From: a beta proteobacterium AAP65 | Lineage (GTDB): Bacteria > Pseudomonadota > Gammaproteobacteria > Burkholderiales > Burkholderiaceae_C | NCBI GenBank assembly: GCA_001295865.1 | Contig: LJHW01000001.1 | Coordinates: forward strand, 124,001 to 188,000 | Length of the DNA: 64,000 nucleotides | Direction: 5' to 3' | Shown here: positions 27,490 to 37,106 of the stretch, in pieces | How the letters are laid out: every line of letters begins with the position of its first letter | Numbering within the stretch: the stretch's first letter is position 1 | Made by a program: the position numbers and the translations under genes | The notes under the pieces: generated by a model | Told to the model about the DNA's origin: nothing | The model's input: only the letters and a program-made list of their open reading frames with translations | Databases searched by the model: none

Positions 27490-29945
27490 ACGCCCTGCAG
27501 ACCTGGTGGACGAGGCGCCTCTGGCGCCGTATCGCCGTGACCTCGGTGGGCCTGCTGCTGCTGGTGCAGGCGGTGGTGTTCGGGTTGGTGCAGCACAGCG
27601 TGCCCGGCCTCGTGCAATTGCTCGGCGCGCAAGATCTCGACCGCGGCGAGCAGGTGTGGCTGGAAATGCTGAATTCGCGCGCCAGCGTGCGCGAGCGTCA
27701 GCTGGAACTGCAAGCCGACGACGGTGGCCTCAACCGCGCACTGATCGCTGCGGCCGAAGAGAACGACCCCGACACCGCGCGCTCGGCCATCGAGAACGCC
27801 GCCTCACGCCTGGGTGCCACGCGCTCGGCGCTGCTGTCCGAGACACTGGAACCCCGCTTCCTCGGCGAAAACACGGCCGACGCCGACTTGCAGCGGCTGC
27901 TGCCCGCGGTGCAGGGCCTGGTCGAGGGCCTGCGGCCCACGCCCTCGCGCCGTTCGGCCAGCCGGTTGATGTTGATCGGCGACGAGCCCAGCCTGCTGGT
28001 GGTCAGCCGCATGCGCGGCGGCGCGGGCGTGCTGGTGGCTGGCGTGCCCTTGTCGGCCGACATGCCGCGGGTGATGCAGAAGACCGCGCTGATGGAGGTG
28101 GCCCTGGTCGTGCGCCGGCCGGACCAGCCCCCGCAGGTGGCCCTGTCTTCGGTGTCCATGAGCGAGAACCCCGCGCTCCTGGCTTTGTCGGCAGACAGCC
28201 GCACCGTGATGCTGCCCGGCGGCAAGCACCTGCTGCGCCGGTCTCCCGCGGTGCAAGGGCCCTATGGCGAGATGGAGACCTTGCTGCTGACGCCCGTCAG
28301 CCGCATCGAAAAACCCTTTGACGAACTGACGCTCCCGTTGCTGGCGGCCTCGGCCATCGGCGTGTTGCTGGCGCTGCTGGGGAGCCTGTTCACGGCACAA
28401 CGTGTCACCACCCCGCTGGGCGCGCTTGTTCAGACCGCGCGCCGCCTGGGCGACGGCCATTTCGACGAAGCCGTGCCGATGCCACGCTACCGCGACGAGG
28501 TGGGCCAGCTGGCCCAGGCCGTGGATGTGATGCGCGAGAACATCCGCACCCAGCAGAGAGAGATCCGCGGCCTGGCCTTCACCGACCGGCTCACCGGCCT
28601 GCCCAACCGGGTGAGCCTGGGCGACGCGCTGCGCCACGCCATCGACCACGCCCTGGCCGAAACCCAAGGCAGCGGCGAGCCGGCCTGCTTCAGCACCGTG
28701 ATGCTGGGCCTGGACCGCTTCAAGAACATCAACGAGAACCTCGGCTACACGCTCGGCGACGAGGTGCTGCGCGAGGTGGCACAGCGCCTGCGCCGCCATG
28801 TGCAGCGCGACGGCGATGTGGTCGCCCGCCTGGCCGGCGACCAGTTCGCGCTGCTGTTGCAGGGCGCCGACCTCTCGCGCGCCACGGCGGTGGTGGACGG
28901 CATCTGTGCGGCCTTCGTGCACCCCATCGTGGTGCAGGGCGAGACCGTGGACGTCTCGCTCACCTTCGGCGTGGCGGTGTGGCCCCGGCACGCGTCCGAG
29001 ACCTCGGCCGCGGCCAGCCCCGGCGGCCGCGAGCAGGCCGAAATGCTGCTGGCCCGCGCCGAGATGGCCATGCACGCCGCCAAACGCGGCAAGTCGACGC
29101 ACATGGCCGTGTACGACCCCGGCATCGACGCCGGCAGCCAGAAGACACTGACGCTGCTGTCGGAGCTGCGCCAGGCCATCGGCGCCAACGAGCTGCGCCT
29201 CTTCCTGCAGCCCAAGATCGACGTGGCCACCAACGCCTTGGTGGGCGCCGAGGCGCTGGTGCGCTGGCAGCACCCGGTGCGGGGCATGGTGCCGCCGGTG
29301 CAGTTCATCCCCTTCGCCGAAGACACGGGCTTCGTGCGCCAGCTGACGCTGTGGATCTTCGAAGAAGCAGCGCGGCAGTGGGCGGCGCTGCACGCGGTGG
29401 GCCTGCACCGCATCTCGGTGAACCTGAGCACACGCGACCTGCTCGACCCCGAGCTGCCCACGCGCTTCGACGCCATCCTGCGCCGCCAAGGCGTGCCGGC
29501 CACGGCCTTCTGCCTGGAGATCACCGAGAGCGCGGTGATGAACGAACCCAAGCGCGCGCTGGCGATGCTGAACACACTGGCCGCGGCCGGCTTCGAGCTC
29601 AGCATCGACGATTACGGCGAAGGACAGACCTCGCTGAGCTACCTGAAGACGCTGCCGGTGCACGAGCTGAAGATCGACCAGATCTTCATCAAGCAGATCG
29701 ACCGCGACGAAAAGGACGCCACCATCGTGCGCAGCACCATCGGCCTGGCGCACAGCCTGGGCTTCCGTGCGGTGGCCGAAGGCGTGGAGAACGCCGCCAT
29801 CCTGGCCCTGCTGCGAGAACTCGGCTGTGACGAGGCCCAGGGCTACCACCTGGCGCGGCCCATGCCGGCGGCCGAGATGGGGGCCTGGGCACGGCAGTGG
29901 GCCGGCACGGCCGCGGCACCACGGGCCGAAACAGTGCCGGCCTGA
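27486..29945 (+). CDS. Membrane GGDEF/EAL protein, probable c-di-GMP phosphodiesterase
   Basis: An 819-residue inner-membrane protein. One membrane helix lies at ~17-38, a periplasmic sensor region of ~240 residues follows, a second helix lies at ~280-302, and then comes a HAMP-like linker. The GGDEF domain (~360-530) is degenerate: the signature reads AGDQF, so cyclase activity is doubtful. The EAL domain (~550-800) keeps its key residues: AEALVRW, VNLSTRDL, LEITES, IDDYGEG, LKIDQIF and AEGVEN. It is therefore probably a phosphodiesterase, perhaps regulated by GTP at the GGDEF site. GTG 27486 overlaps the stop of the cupredoxin gene, so the periplasmic cupredoxin may feed a signal to its sensor domain. 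Confidence 0.9.
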   Translation: MNALQTWWTRRLWRRIAVTSVGLLLLVQAVVFGLVQHSVPGLVQLLGAQDLDRGEQVWLEMLNSRASVRERQLELQADDGGLNRALIAAAEENDPDTARSAIENAASRLGATRSALLSETLEPRFLGENTADADLQRLLPAVQGLVEGLRPTPSRRSASRLMLIGDEPSLLVVSRMRGGAGVLVAGVPLSADMPRVMQKTALMEVALVVRRPDQPPQVALSSVSMSENPALLALSADSRTVMLPGGKHLLRRSPAVQGPYGEMETLLLTPVSRIEKPFDELTLPLLAASAIGVLLALLGSLFTAQRVTTPLGALVQTARRLGDGHFDEAVPMPRYRDEVGQLAQAVDVMRENIRTQQREIRGLAFTDRLTGLPNRVSLGDALRHAIDHALAETQGSGEPACFSTVMLGLDRFKNINENLGYTLGDEVLREVAQRLRRHVQRDGDVVARLAGDQFALLLQGADLSRATAVVDGICAAFVHPIVVQGETVDVSLTFGVAVWPRHASETSAAASPGGREQAEMLLARAEMAMHAAKRGKSTHMAVYDPGIDAGSQKTLTLLSELRQAIGANELRLFLQPKIDVATNALVGAEALVRWQHPVRGMVPPVQFIPFAEDTGFVRQLTLWIFEEAARQWAALHAVGLHRISVNLSTRDLLDPELPTRFDAILRRQGVPATAFCLEITESAVMNEPKRALAMLNTLAAAGFELSIDDYGEGQTSLSYLKTLPVHELKIDQIFIKQIDRDEKDATIVRSTIGLAHSLGFRAVAEGVENAAILALLRELGCDEAQGYHLARPMPAAEMGAWARQWAGTAAAPRAETVPA

Positions 29946-29973
29946 GCCGGCGGGTTGCGGCCCCAGGCCCAGC

Positions 29974-31065
29974 TCAGACGCGCACCACCGGCACCGGCGG
30001 CAGGCGCGGCGCCGAGAACAGCGCAATCGCCTCGAGTGCGGCGTCGCGCTGCGCTTCGGGCAGGAAGGCGTGGCGTGCGGCCTCGGTGGTCATGGCCAGC
30101 AGATCGATCTCTTCCAGCGCCGTGTGGGCCAGCAGCACCGCCGCCTCTTCGCTCTGCGTGACGCAGCTGATGAGGCGGTTGTCGGTGTTGTAACCGAGGC
30201 TCACGCCGGCCTGCCACAGCGCGGTGATGGGGTGGCTGGCGATGCTGCTGGCCGCGCCGGTGTGCACGTTGCTGCTGGGGCAGACCTCCAGGTGCACGCG
30301 GCTTTCGCGCACACGCTCGACCCATTCCGCACGTGCCGGGTCGTTCAAGGCCTGCACCAGCTGCACGCCGTGGCCGATGCGCGTGGCGCCGAGTTCGATG
30401 GCTTCCATCACACGCTCGGGGCCGTCGGCCTCGCCGGCATGCAAGGTCAAGGGCAGGCCGGCTTCACGCAGGCGCTGCAGGGCACGGGCGTGGTTGCCCG
30501 GTGGAAAACCAAACTCGGGGCCGGCGAGGTCAAAACCCACCACGCCCTGGCTTCGGTACTTCAGCGCCAGTTCGGCGGCGCGGGCGGTTTCGCTTTCGGG
30601 CAGCTGGCGCATGCCGCAGACGATCAAGCCGCTGGGCAGGCTGCTGCGCTTCAGGCCAGCGAGCATCGCCTCCACGGCCGCTTCGCCGGCCACGCCGTGC
30701 GCTTCAAAGAGCAGCGGCGCGACGCGGAACTCGGCCAGCACCGCACCATCGGCCAGCGCGTCTTCGGCGGCCTCGTAGGCCACCCTCTCCAGCGCCGCGG
30801 GGCTGGCCATCGCGGCCACCGTGAGGGCAAAACCTTCGAGGTATTTCTCCAGGCTGCCGGCGTGTGCGTTGCCGGCGAACCAGGCTGCCAGGCCCTCCAC
30901 GGTGCTGGCCGCAGGGGTGATGCCGCGCGCTTGCAGCAGTTCCAGCAGCGTGGCCACACGCAGGCCGCCGTCGAGGTGTTCGTGCAGCAGCACCTTGGGC
31001 AGCTGGCGGGCGCGTTCCAGCGCCTCGGCGGGCAAAGGAGCGGGGGGCGATGCGGGTGTTCTCAT
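29974..31065 (-). CDS. add: Adenosine deaminase
   Basis: A 363-residue zinc enzyme converting (deoxy)adenosine to (deoxy)inosine. Metal and catalytic motifs are all present: LLHEHLDGGL near residue 27 (HxH), LTLHAGEAD with the catalytic Glu, RIGHGVQL, and the late NTDNRLISCVTQSEE. The NTDNRL form (instead of STDDP) is found in the Gram-positive-like branch of adenosine deaminases. Soluble and cytoplasmic. It is divergent from the nucleoside transporter genes and supplies inosine for PNP encoded at ~36.3 kb. A TAGCAT hexamer lies six bases before the ATG, with no Shine-Dalgarno. Confidence 0.94.
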   Translation of the reverse strand: MRTPASPPAPLPAEALERARQLPKVLLHEHLDGGLRVATLLELLQARGITPAASTVEGLAAWFAGNAHAGSLEKYLEGFALTVAAMASPAALERVAYEAAEDALADGAVLAEFRVAPLLFEAHGVAGEAAVEAMLAGLKRSSLPSGLIVCGMRQLPESETARAAELALKYRSQGVVGFDLAGPEFGFPPGNHARALQRLREAGLPLTLHAGEADGPERVMEAIELGATRIGHGVQLVQALNDPARAEWVERVRESRVHLEVCPSSNVHTGAASSIASHPITALWQAGVSLGYNTDNRLISCVTQSEEAAVLLAHTALEEIDLLAMTTEAARHAFLPEAQRDAALEAIALFSAPRLPPVPVVRV

Positions 31066-31071
31066 CGGCGA

Positions 31072-31077
31072 ATGCTA
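31072..31077 (-). promoter_or_regulatory. add: -10-like hexamer for a leaderless add transcript
   Basis: Read on the minus strand, TAGCAT is followed by exactly six bases and then the add ATG. No ribosome-binding site intervenes. The -35 region is GC-rich and unrecognisable, so the call rests on the hexamer and its spacing. Confidence 0.3.
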
Positions 31078-31184
31078 ATGGCGCGCGGCACACCCGCCCG
31101 GGCGGGCCGGTGCCGCAGCCCGCAGCCGCGGGGGCAGCCCGGGCTGTTCTGGGGTTCGCACCCCAGGCCGCACGGCGCGAGTCT

Positions 31185-31193
31185 TGCTATCCT
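31185..31193 (+). promoter_or_regulatory. Extended -10 element before the nucleoside transporter operon
   Basis: TGCTATCCT matches an extended -10 (TGn plus a TATAAT-like hexamer), about 30 nt before the ATG of the substrate-binding protein gene, which also has a GGAGA ribosome-binding site. No clear -35 is seen. It would drive the BMP-ABC-permease-cdd-pnp-nucleotidase-deoA unit. Confidence 0.35.
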
Positions 31194-31223
31194 GACGGGC
31201 TGCACCTTGGAGAGCCCCAGCCC

Positions 31224-32230
31224 ATGTTCCGCCTCAGCTTCAAGCCCATCGCCCTTCCGGCGCACACCCTGGCCCTGACCCTGGCCGCGGGGCTGGCCGC
31301 CCATGGCGCGGCCCAGGCCCAGGCCCAGCCCGCCGTCATCTACGACATGGGCGGCAAGTTCGACAAGAGCTTCAACCAGGCCGGCTACGAAGGCGCCGAG
31401 CGCTGGAAAAAAGAAACCGGCAAGAGCTACATCGAGTTCGAGGTCAGCAACCCGGCGCAGCGTGAACAGGCGCAGCGCCGCATGGCCCAGCGCGGTGCCG
31501 ACCCCATCGTGGGCATCGGCTTCAGCCAGGGCAGCAGCATGGAAAAGGTGGCCAAAGACTTCCCGAAGCTGAAGTTCGCCGTCATCGACGCCGTGGTGAA
31601 GATGCCCAATGTGCAGAGCATCCTCTTCAAGGAGCAGGAAGGCAGCTTCCTCGTCGGCATGATGGCCGCCATGGCCAGCAAGACCGGCAAGGTCGGCTTC
31701 GTGGGCGGCATGGACATCCCGCTGATCCGCCGCTTCCAGTGCGGCTTCGAGCAGGGCGCCAAGTACGCCAACCCCAAGGTGGAGACGCTGGCCAACATGA
31801 CCGGCACCACGCCCACCGCCTGGAACGACCCGGCCCGCGGCGCCGAACTCGCGAAGTCGCAGTTTGCCGCTGGCGTGGACGTGGTGTTCGCAGCCGCCGG
31901 CGGCACCGGCATCGGTGTCTACCAGGCCGCGAAAGACAACAAGAAGCTCGCCATCGGCGTGGACAGCAACCAGAACCACGTGCAGCCCGGCACCATGCTC
32001 ACCAGCATGGTCAAGCGTGTGGACGTGGCCGTGTACACGGCCTTCAAGGGGGTGACACCCGGCATCACCAGCCTGGGCCTGAAAGAAGGCGGCGTGGACA
32101 TCGCGCTCGACGAGCACAACGCCAAGCTGGTGACGGCCGAGATGAAGAAGCGCGTGGATGCGGCGCGCGCCGACATCATCAGCGGCAAGATCAAGGTCAT
32201 CGACTACATGGCGAACAACGCCTGCAAGTG

Positions 32231-32231
<1 letters not shown>
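31224..32231 (+). CDS. BMP family ABC transporter nucleoside-binding protein
   Basis: A 335-residue periplasmic substrate-binding protein. A signal peptide ends near AHGAAQAQAQ. The mature domain starts PAVIYDMGGKFDKSFNQAGYEGAE (split by the conserved DKSFNQ motif) and has FKEQEGSFLVGMMAA, GFVGGMDIPLIRRF, FAAAGGTGIGVYQAA and IGVDSNQNH, all hallmarks of the Bmp/PnrA/Med family that binds purine or mixed nucleosides. The family and the downstream cdd, PNP and deoA genes argue strongly for nucleoside import. The stop overlaps the ATPase gene start by one base (TGATG). Confidence 0.93.
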
Positions 32232-33808
<1,577 letters not shown>

Positions 33809-33809
33809 G

Positions 33810-34919
33810 ATGAGCCAACCCGTAGAACTGCCACGTTGGATGGACGTGGCCTTGCTGCCCGCCGTGAACCTGGCCATCGCGCTGCTGGTGGCCGGCGGCG
33901 TGGTGGCGCTGGTGGGTTTCGAGCCGCTGCAGGTGCTGGCCCTGCTCATCAAGGGCGCCTTCGGCTCGCAGGCCGGCATCAGCTACACGCTGTACTACGC
34001 CACCACCTTCGTGTTCACGGGGCTGGCGGTGGCCGTGGCCTTCCACGGCGGGCAGTTCAACATCGGCGGCGAGGGCCAGGCCATCATGGGCGGGCTCGGG
34101 GCCGGCGTGGCGGCACTCGCGCTGGCCGATCACCTGCCCGCGGCGCTGATGCTGCCGCTGATGGTGCTGGCCGCCGCCGGCTTCGGCATGGTGTGGGGCG
34201 GCATCCCCGGCGCGCTGCAGGCCTGGCGCGGCAGCCACACCGTCATCACCACCATCATGTTCAACTTCATCGCCTCGGCGGTGGTGGGCTACCTGCTGGT
34301 GAACCAGCTGAAAGAGCCCGGCAACATGACGCCCGAGAGCCGCGCCTTTGCCGACAGCGCACGCCTGCCGGGCGTGCACGATGCGCTGGCGTGGCTGGGC
34401 ATCGAATGGCCCAGCACACCGCTGAACCTGAGCGTGCTGCTGGCCATCGCCGCGGCCGTGCTGGTGTGGCTGGCGCTGTGGAAAACACGCGGCGGCTACG
34501 CGCTGCGCGCGGTGGGGTTTTCGCCCGACGCGGCCGTCTACGGCGGCATCCAGCCCCAGGGCCTGGTGGTGGTGGCCATGGCCGCCAGCGGCGCGCTGGC
34601 CGGGCTGGTGGGCGTGAACGAGATCGCCGGTGTGCACGGCCGGCTGATCCCTGATTTCGTCGCCGGCGCGGGCTTCGCGGGCATCGCGGTGAGCCTGATC
34701 GGGCGCAACCACCCGGGCGGCATCGTGCTGGCGGCGCTGCTCTTCGGCGCGCTGTACCAGGGCGGCAGCGAGCTCGCTTTCGAGATCAGCGGCTTCAGCC
34801 GCGACATGGTGTTCATGCTGCAGGGCTTGATCGTGCTCTTCGCCGGTGCCATGGCGCAGGTGGCCGCACCGGCCTTGTTCAAGGCCTACAAGGCTTTCGG
34901 GGGAGGCCGCCATGGATGA
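33810..34919 (+). CDS. Nucleoside ABC transporter permease 1
   Basis: A 369-residue inner-membrane permease of the BPD_transp_2 class (branched-chain amino acid/ribose/nucleoside importers). Several membrane spans are visible from LLPAVNLAIALLVAGGVVALV onward. Conserved features are FNIGGEGQAIMGGLGAGVAAL and the cytoplasmic coupling region GVNEIAGVHGRL. It is paired with a second permease whose start overlaps this stop by eight bases. The ATG lies one base after the ATPase stop. Function follows from family and operon. Confidence 0.92.
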   Translation: MSQPVELPRWMDVALLPAVNLAIALLVAGGVVALVGFEPLQVLALLIKGAFGSQAGISYTLYYATTFVFTGLAVAVAFHGGQFNIGGEGQAIMGGLGAGVAALALADHLPAALMLPLMVLAAAGFGMVWGGIPGALQAWRGSHTVITTIMFNFIASAVVGYLLVNQLKEPGNMTPESRAFADSARLPGVHDALAWLGIEWPSTPLNLSVLLAIAAAVLVWLALWKTRGGYALRAVGFSPDAAVYGGIQPQGLVVVAMAASGALAGLVGVNEIAGVHGRLIPDFVAGAGFAGIAVSLIGRNHPGGIVLAALLFGALYQGGSELAFEISGFSRDMVFMLQGLIVLFAGAMAQVAAPALFKAYKAFGGGRHG

Positions 34920-35880
34920 GGTCTTCATCGGCACGCTGGTGGCCAGCACGCTGCGCGTGAGCGTGCCGCTGATCCTGTGCGCGCTGGCCGGCGTGCTGTG
35001 CGAGCGCTCGGGCGTCATCGATCTGGGCCTGGAAGGCAAGATGCTGCTGACCGCCTTCGCCACCGCGGCGGTGGGCGTGGCCAGCGGCTCGCTCGGGCTG
35101 GCGCTGCTGGCGGCCATCGCCGTGGGCGTGGCGCTATCGATGGTGCATGGCTACGCGTGCGTCAGCCACCGGGGCGACCAGGTCGTGCTCGGCATGGCCA
35201 TCACGATGACGGCCGCGGGCCTGAGCGTGGTGCTGGGCATCGCCTGGTTCGCGCAGGGCGGGCAGACGCCGCCGGTGCCCGAGGCCGTGCGCCTGAGCCG
35301 CTGGTTCGTGGGCGCGGGCGAGGTGGTGGCGCAGATCCCGTTGATCGGGCCCACGCTCTCGCTGGCCTTCTTCGGCCACAACCTCATGGTCTACGGCGCG
35401 CTCTTGCTCGTGGTGGGCGTGTGGTGGCTGCTGTACCGCACGCGTTTCGGCCTGCGGCTGCGCGCGGCCGGCGAGAACCCCACGATGATTGACGCCGCAG
35501 GTGTGAGCGTGAAGGCGCTGCGTTACCAGGCGCTGGCGCTCAACGGCGTGCTCAGCGCGCTGGCCGGCGCCTACCTGGTGCTGGCGCAGAACCCGAGCTT
35601 CATCCCCAACATGACGGCCGGCCGCGGCTACATGGCGCTGGCCGCGCTGATCTTCGGCAAATGGCACCCGGTGGGCGCGCTGTGGGCTTGTCTGCTCTTC
35701 GGTTTTCTCGACGCCGTGTCCATCCGCATGCAGGGCGCCGAGCTGCCCTTCATCGGCGCCGTGCCGGTGCAATTCATCCAGGCCCTGCCTTACGTGCTGA
35801 CGGTGGTGCTGCTGGCCGGCTTCATCGGCAAGAGCGTGGCGCCGGCCGCCTTGGGAAGGCCTTATGTCAAAGAACGTTGA
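34912..35880 (+). CDS. Nucleoside ABC transporter permease 2
   Basis: A 322-residue permease, second subunit of the same importer. It starts MDEVFIGTLVASTLRVSVPLI, has the conserved AGVLCERSGVIDLGLEGKML (characteristic of the shorter subunit in BMP-linked systems), and the loop RAAGENPTMIDAAGVSVKALR that contacts the ATPase. About eight hydrophobic spans. A GGGAGG ribosome-binding site lies before the ATG. Its 3' end overlaps cdd by 17 bases, tying transport to intracellular catabolism in one transcript. Confidence 0.92.
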   Translation: MDEVFIGTLVASTLRVSVPLILCALAGVLCERSGVIDLGLEGKMLLTAFATAAVGVASGSLGLALLAAIAVGVALSMVHGYACVSHRGDQVVLGMAITMTAAGLSVVLGIAWFAQGGQTPPVPEAVRLSRWFVGAGEVVAQIPLIGPTLSLAFFGHNLMVYGALLLVVGVWWLLYRTRFGLRLRAAGENPTMIDAAGVSVKALRYQALALNGVLSALAGAYLVLAQNPSFIPNMTAGRGYMALAALIFGKWHPVGALWACLLFGFLDAVSIRMQGAELPFIGAVPVQFIQALPYVLTVVLLAGFIGKSVAPAALGRPYVKER

Positions 35881-36280
35881 GCAGCACCAGGCTGCGCTGA
35901 TCGCGGCGGCCAAGGCCGCGCGCGAAAAGGCCCACGCGCCCTACTCGCGCTTCGCCGTGGGCGCGGCGGTGCTGGACGAGCAAGGCCGCATCCACGCCGG
36001 CTGCAACGTCGAGAACGCCGCCTACCCGCAGGGCTGGTGCGCCGAGGCCTCGGCGCTGGCCGCGATGGTGATGGCCGGCGGCAAGCAGGTCGTCGCTGCT
36101 GCGGTCTTTGCCGTGGCGCCGCAGCCCGTCACCCCCTGCGGCGGCTGCCGCCAGAAGCTGCGCGAGTTCGCGGCCGACACCTGCCCCGTCTGGGCCGCCG
36201 ACGACAGCGGCGTGCGCGGCACCTACACCCTCGGTGGGCTCTTGCCGCACAGCTTCGGCCCCGACCACCTTCCGACCTGA
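35864..36280 (+). CDS. cdd: Cytidine deaminase
   Basis: A 138-residue homotetrameric-type zinc cytidine deaminase converting (deoxy)cytidine to (deoxy)uridine. Substrate motif FAVGAAVLD, the first zinc ligand with catalytic Glu in WCAEASAL, and the second zinc pair in TPCGGCRQ are all intact. CNVENAAYPQG is the conserved nucleoside-binding segment. The gene starts inside the permease gene (17-nt overlap) and is followed five bases later by PNP. Length is typical of the short Bacillus-like form, not the ~294-residue E. coli enzyme. Confidence 0.95.
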   Translation: MSKNVEQHQAALIAAAKAAREKAHAPYSRFAVGAAVLDEQGRIHAGCNVENAAYPQGWCAEASALAAMVMAGGKQVVAAAVFAVAPQPVTPCGGCRQKLREFAADTCPVWAADDSGVRGTYTLGGLLPHSFGPDHLPT

Positions 36281-36285
36281 ACACC

Positions 36286-37095
36286 ATGAACGAACACATC
36301 CGCCTGTCCGCTGCCACGCTGCAGCAACGCCTGGGCCCGGCGCCCGAGATCGCCGTGCTGCTGGGGTCGGGCTGGGGCCCGTTCGCCGAAGTGCTGCAAG
36401 GTGCCACCGAGGTGGCCTATGCCGAGCTGCCGGCCTTCCCGGCGCTGGCCGTGGGCGGGCACAAGGGCCTGGTGCGCGTGGGCACGGTGGGGGGCACGCG
36501 CGTGGCGGTGCTGGCCGGCCGCAAGCACGCTTATGAAACCGGCAATGCCGACGGCATGCTGGGCGCCATCCGCAGCCTGGCGGCCTGGGGCGTGAAGCTG
36601 CTGCTGCAGACCAACGCCGCTGGCAGCATGGACGCCACCATGCGCCCGGGCGAGCTGATGCTCATCACCGACCACCTGAACGTGGTGCAACGCTCGCCGC
36701 TGATCGGCGAGCCCGGCGACCAACGTTTCCAGGACATGAACCACGCCTACGACCCGGCGCTCAACGCGCAGGCCAAGGCCGCCGCAGCGGCGATGGGCAC
36801 GACCTTGCATCAGGGCATCTACGCCTGGGTGCTGGGCCCGCAGTTCGAGACACCGGCCGAGATCCGCATGCTGCGGGCCTTCGGCGCGCAGGCCGTGGGC
36901 ATGAGCACGGTGCCCGAGACCATCATTGCGCGCCACGCCGGCATGAAGGTGCTGGCGCTGTCGATGATGACCAACATGGCCGCCGGCATGGAGAACGAGG
37001 TGCTGAGCCACGCGCACACGCTGGCCACGGCCAACGCCGCCAGCGATCGCGCCGTGGCCACGCTGGCCGCGGTGGTGCAGGCGCTGCAGCCCTGA
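36286..37095 (+). CDS. Purine nucleoside phosphorylase (trimeric type)
   Basis: A 269-residue purine-nucleoside phosphorylase I of the trimeric (PunA/XapA-like) class, which splits inosine and guanosine nucleosides with phosphate to the base and (deoxy)ribose-1-phosphate. Visible motifs: AVLLGSGWGPFAE (phosphate loop), VGGHKGLV, AGRKHAYETG, QTNAAGSMD, and YAWVLGPQFETPAEIRML with VGMSTVPE. It follows cdd by five bases and precedes the 5'-nucleotidase by 11. It should act downstream of adenosine deaminase, since trimeric enzymes usually do not use adenosine. Confidence 0.93.
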   Translation: MNEHIRLSAATLQQRLGPAPEIAVLLGSGWGPFAEVLQGATEVAYAELPAFPALAVGGHKGLVRVGTVGGTRVAVLAGRKHAYETGNADGMLGAIRSLAAWGVKLLLQTNAAGSMDATMRPGELMLITDHLNVVQRSPLIGEPGDQRFQDMNHAYDPALNAQAKAAAAAMGTTLHQGIYAWVLGPQFETPAEIRMLRAFGAQAVGMSTVPETIIARHAGMKVLALSMMTNMAAGMENEVLSHAHTLATANAASDRAVATLAAVVQALQP

Positions 37096-37106
37096 ACGGA
37101 GTTCCG

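Noticed and set aside
31149..31166. Hairpin CTGGGG-TTCGCA-CCCCAG resembling a tRNA T-arm
   Set aside because: No acceptor, D or anticodon arms can be found around it; a simple 6-bp inverted repeat in the add/transporter spacer.
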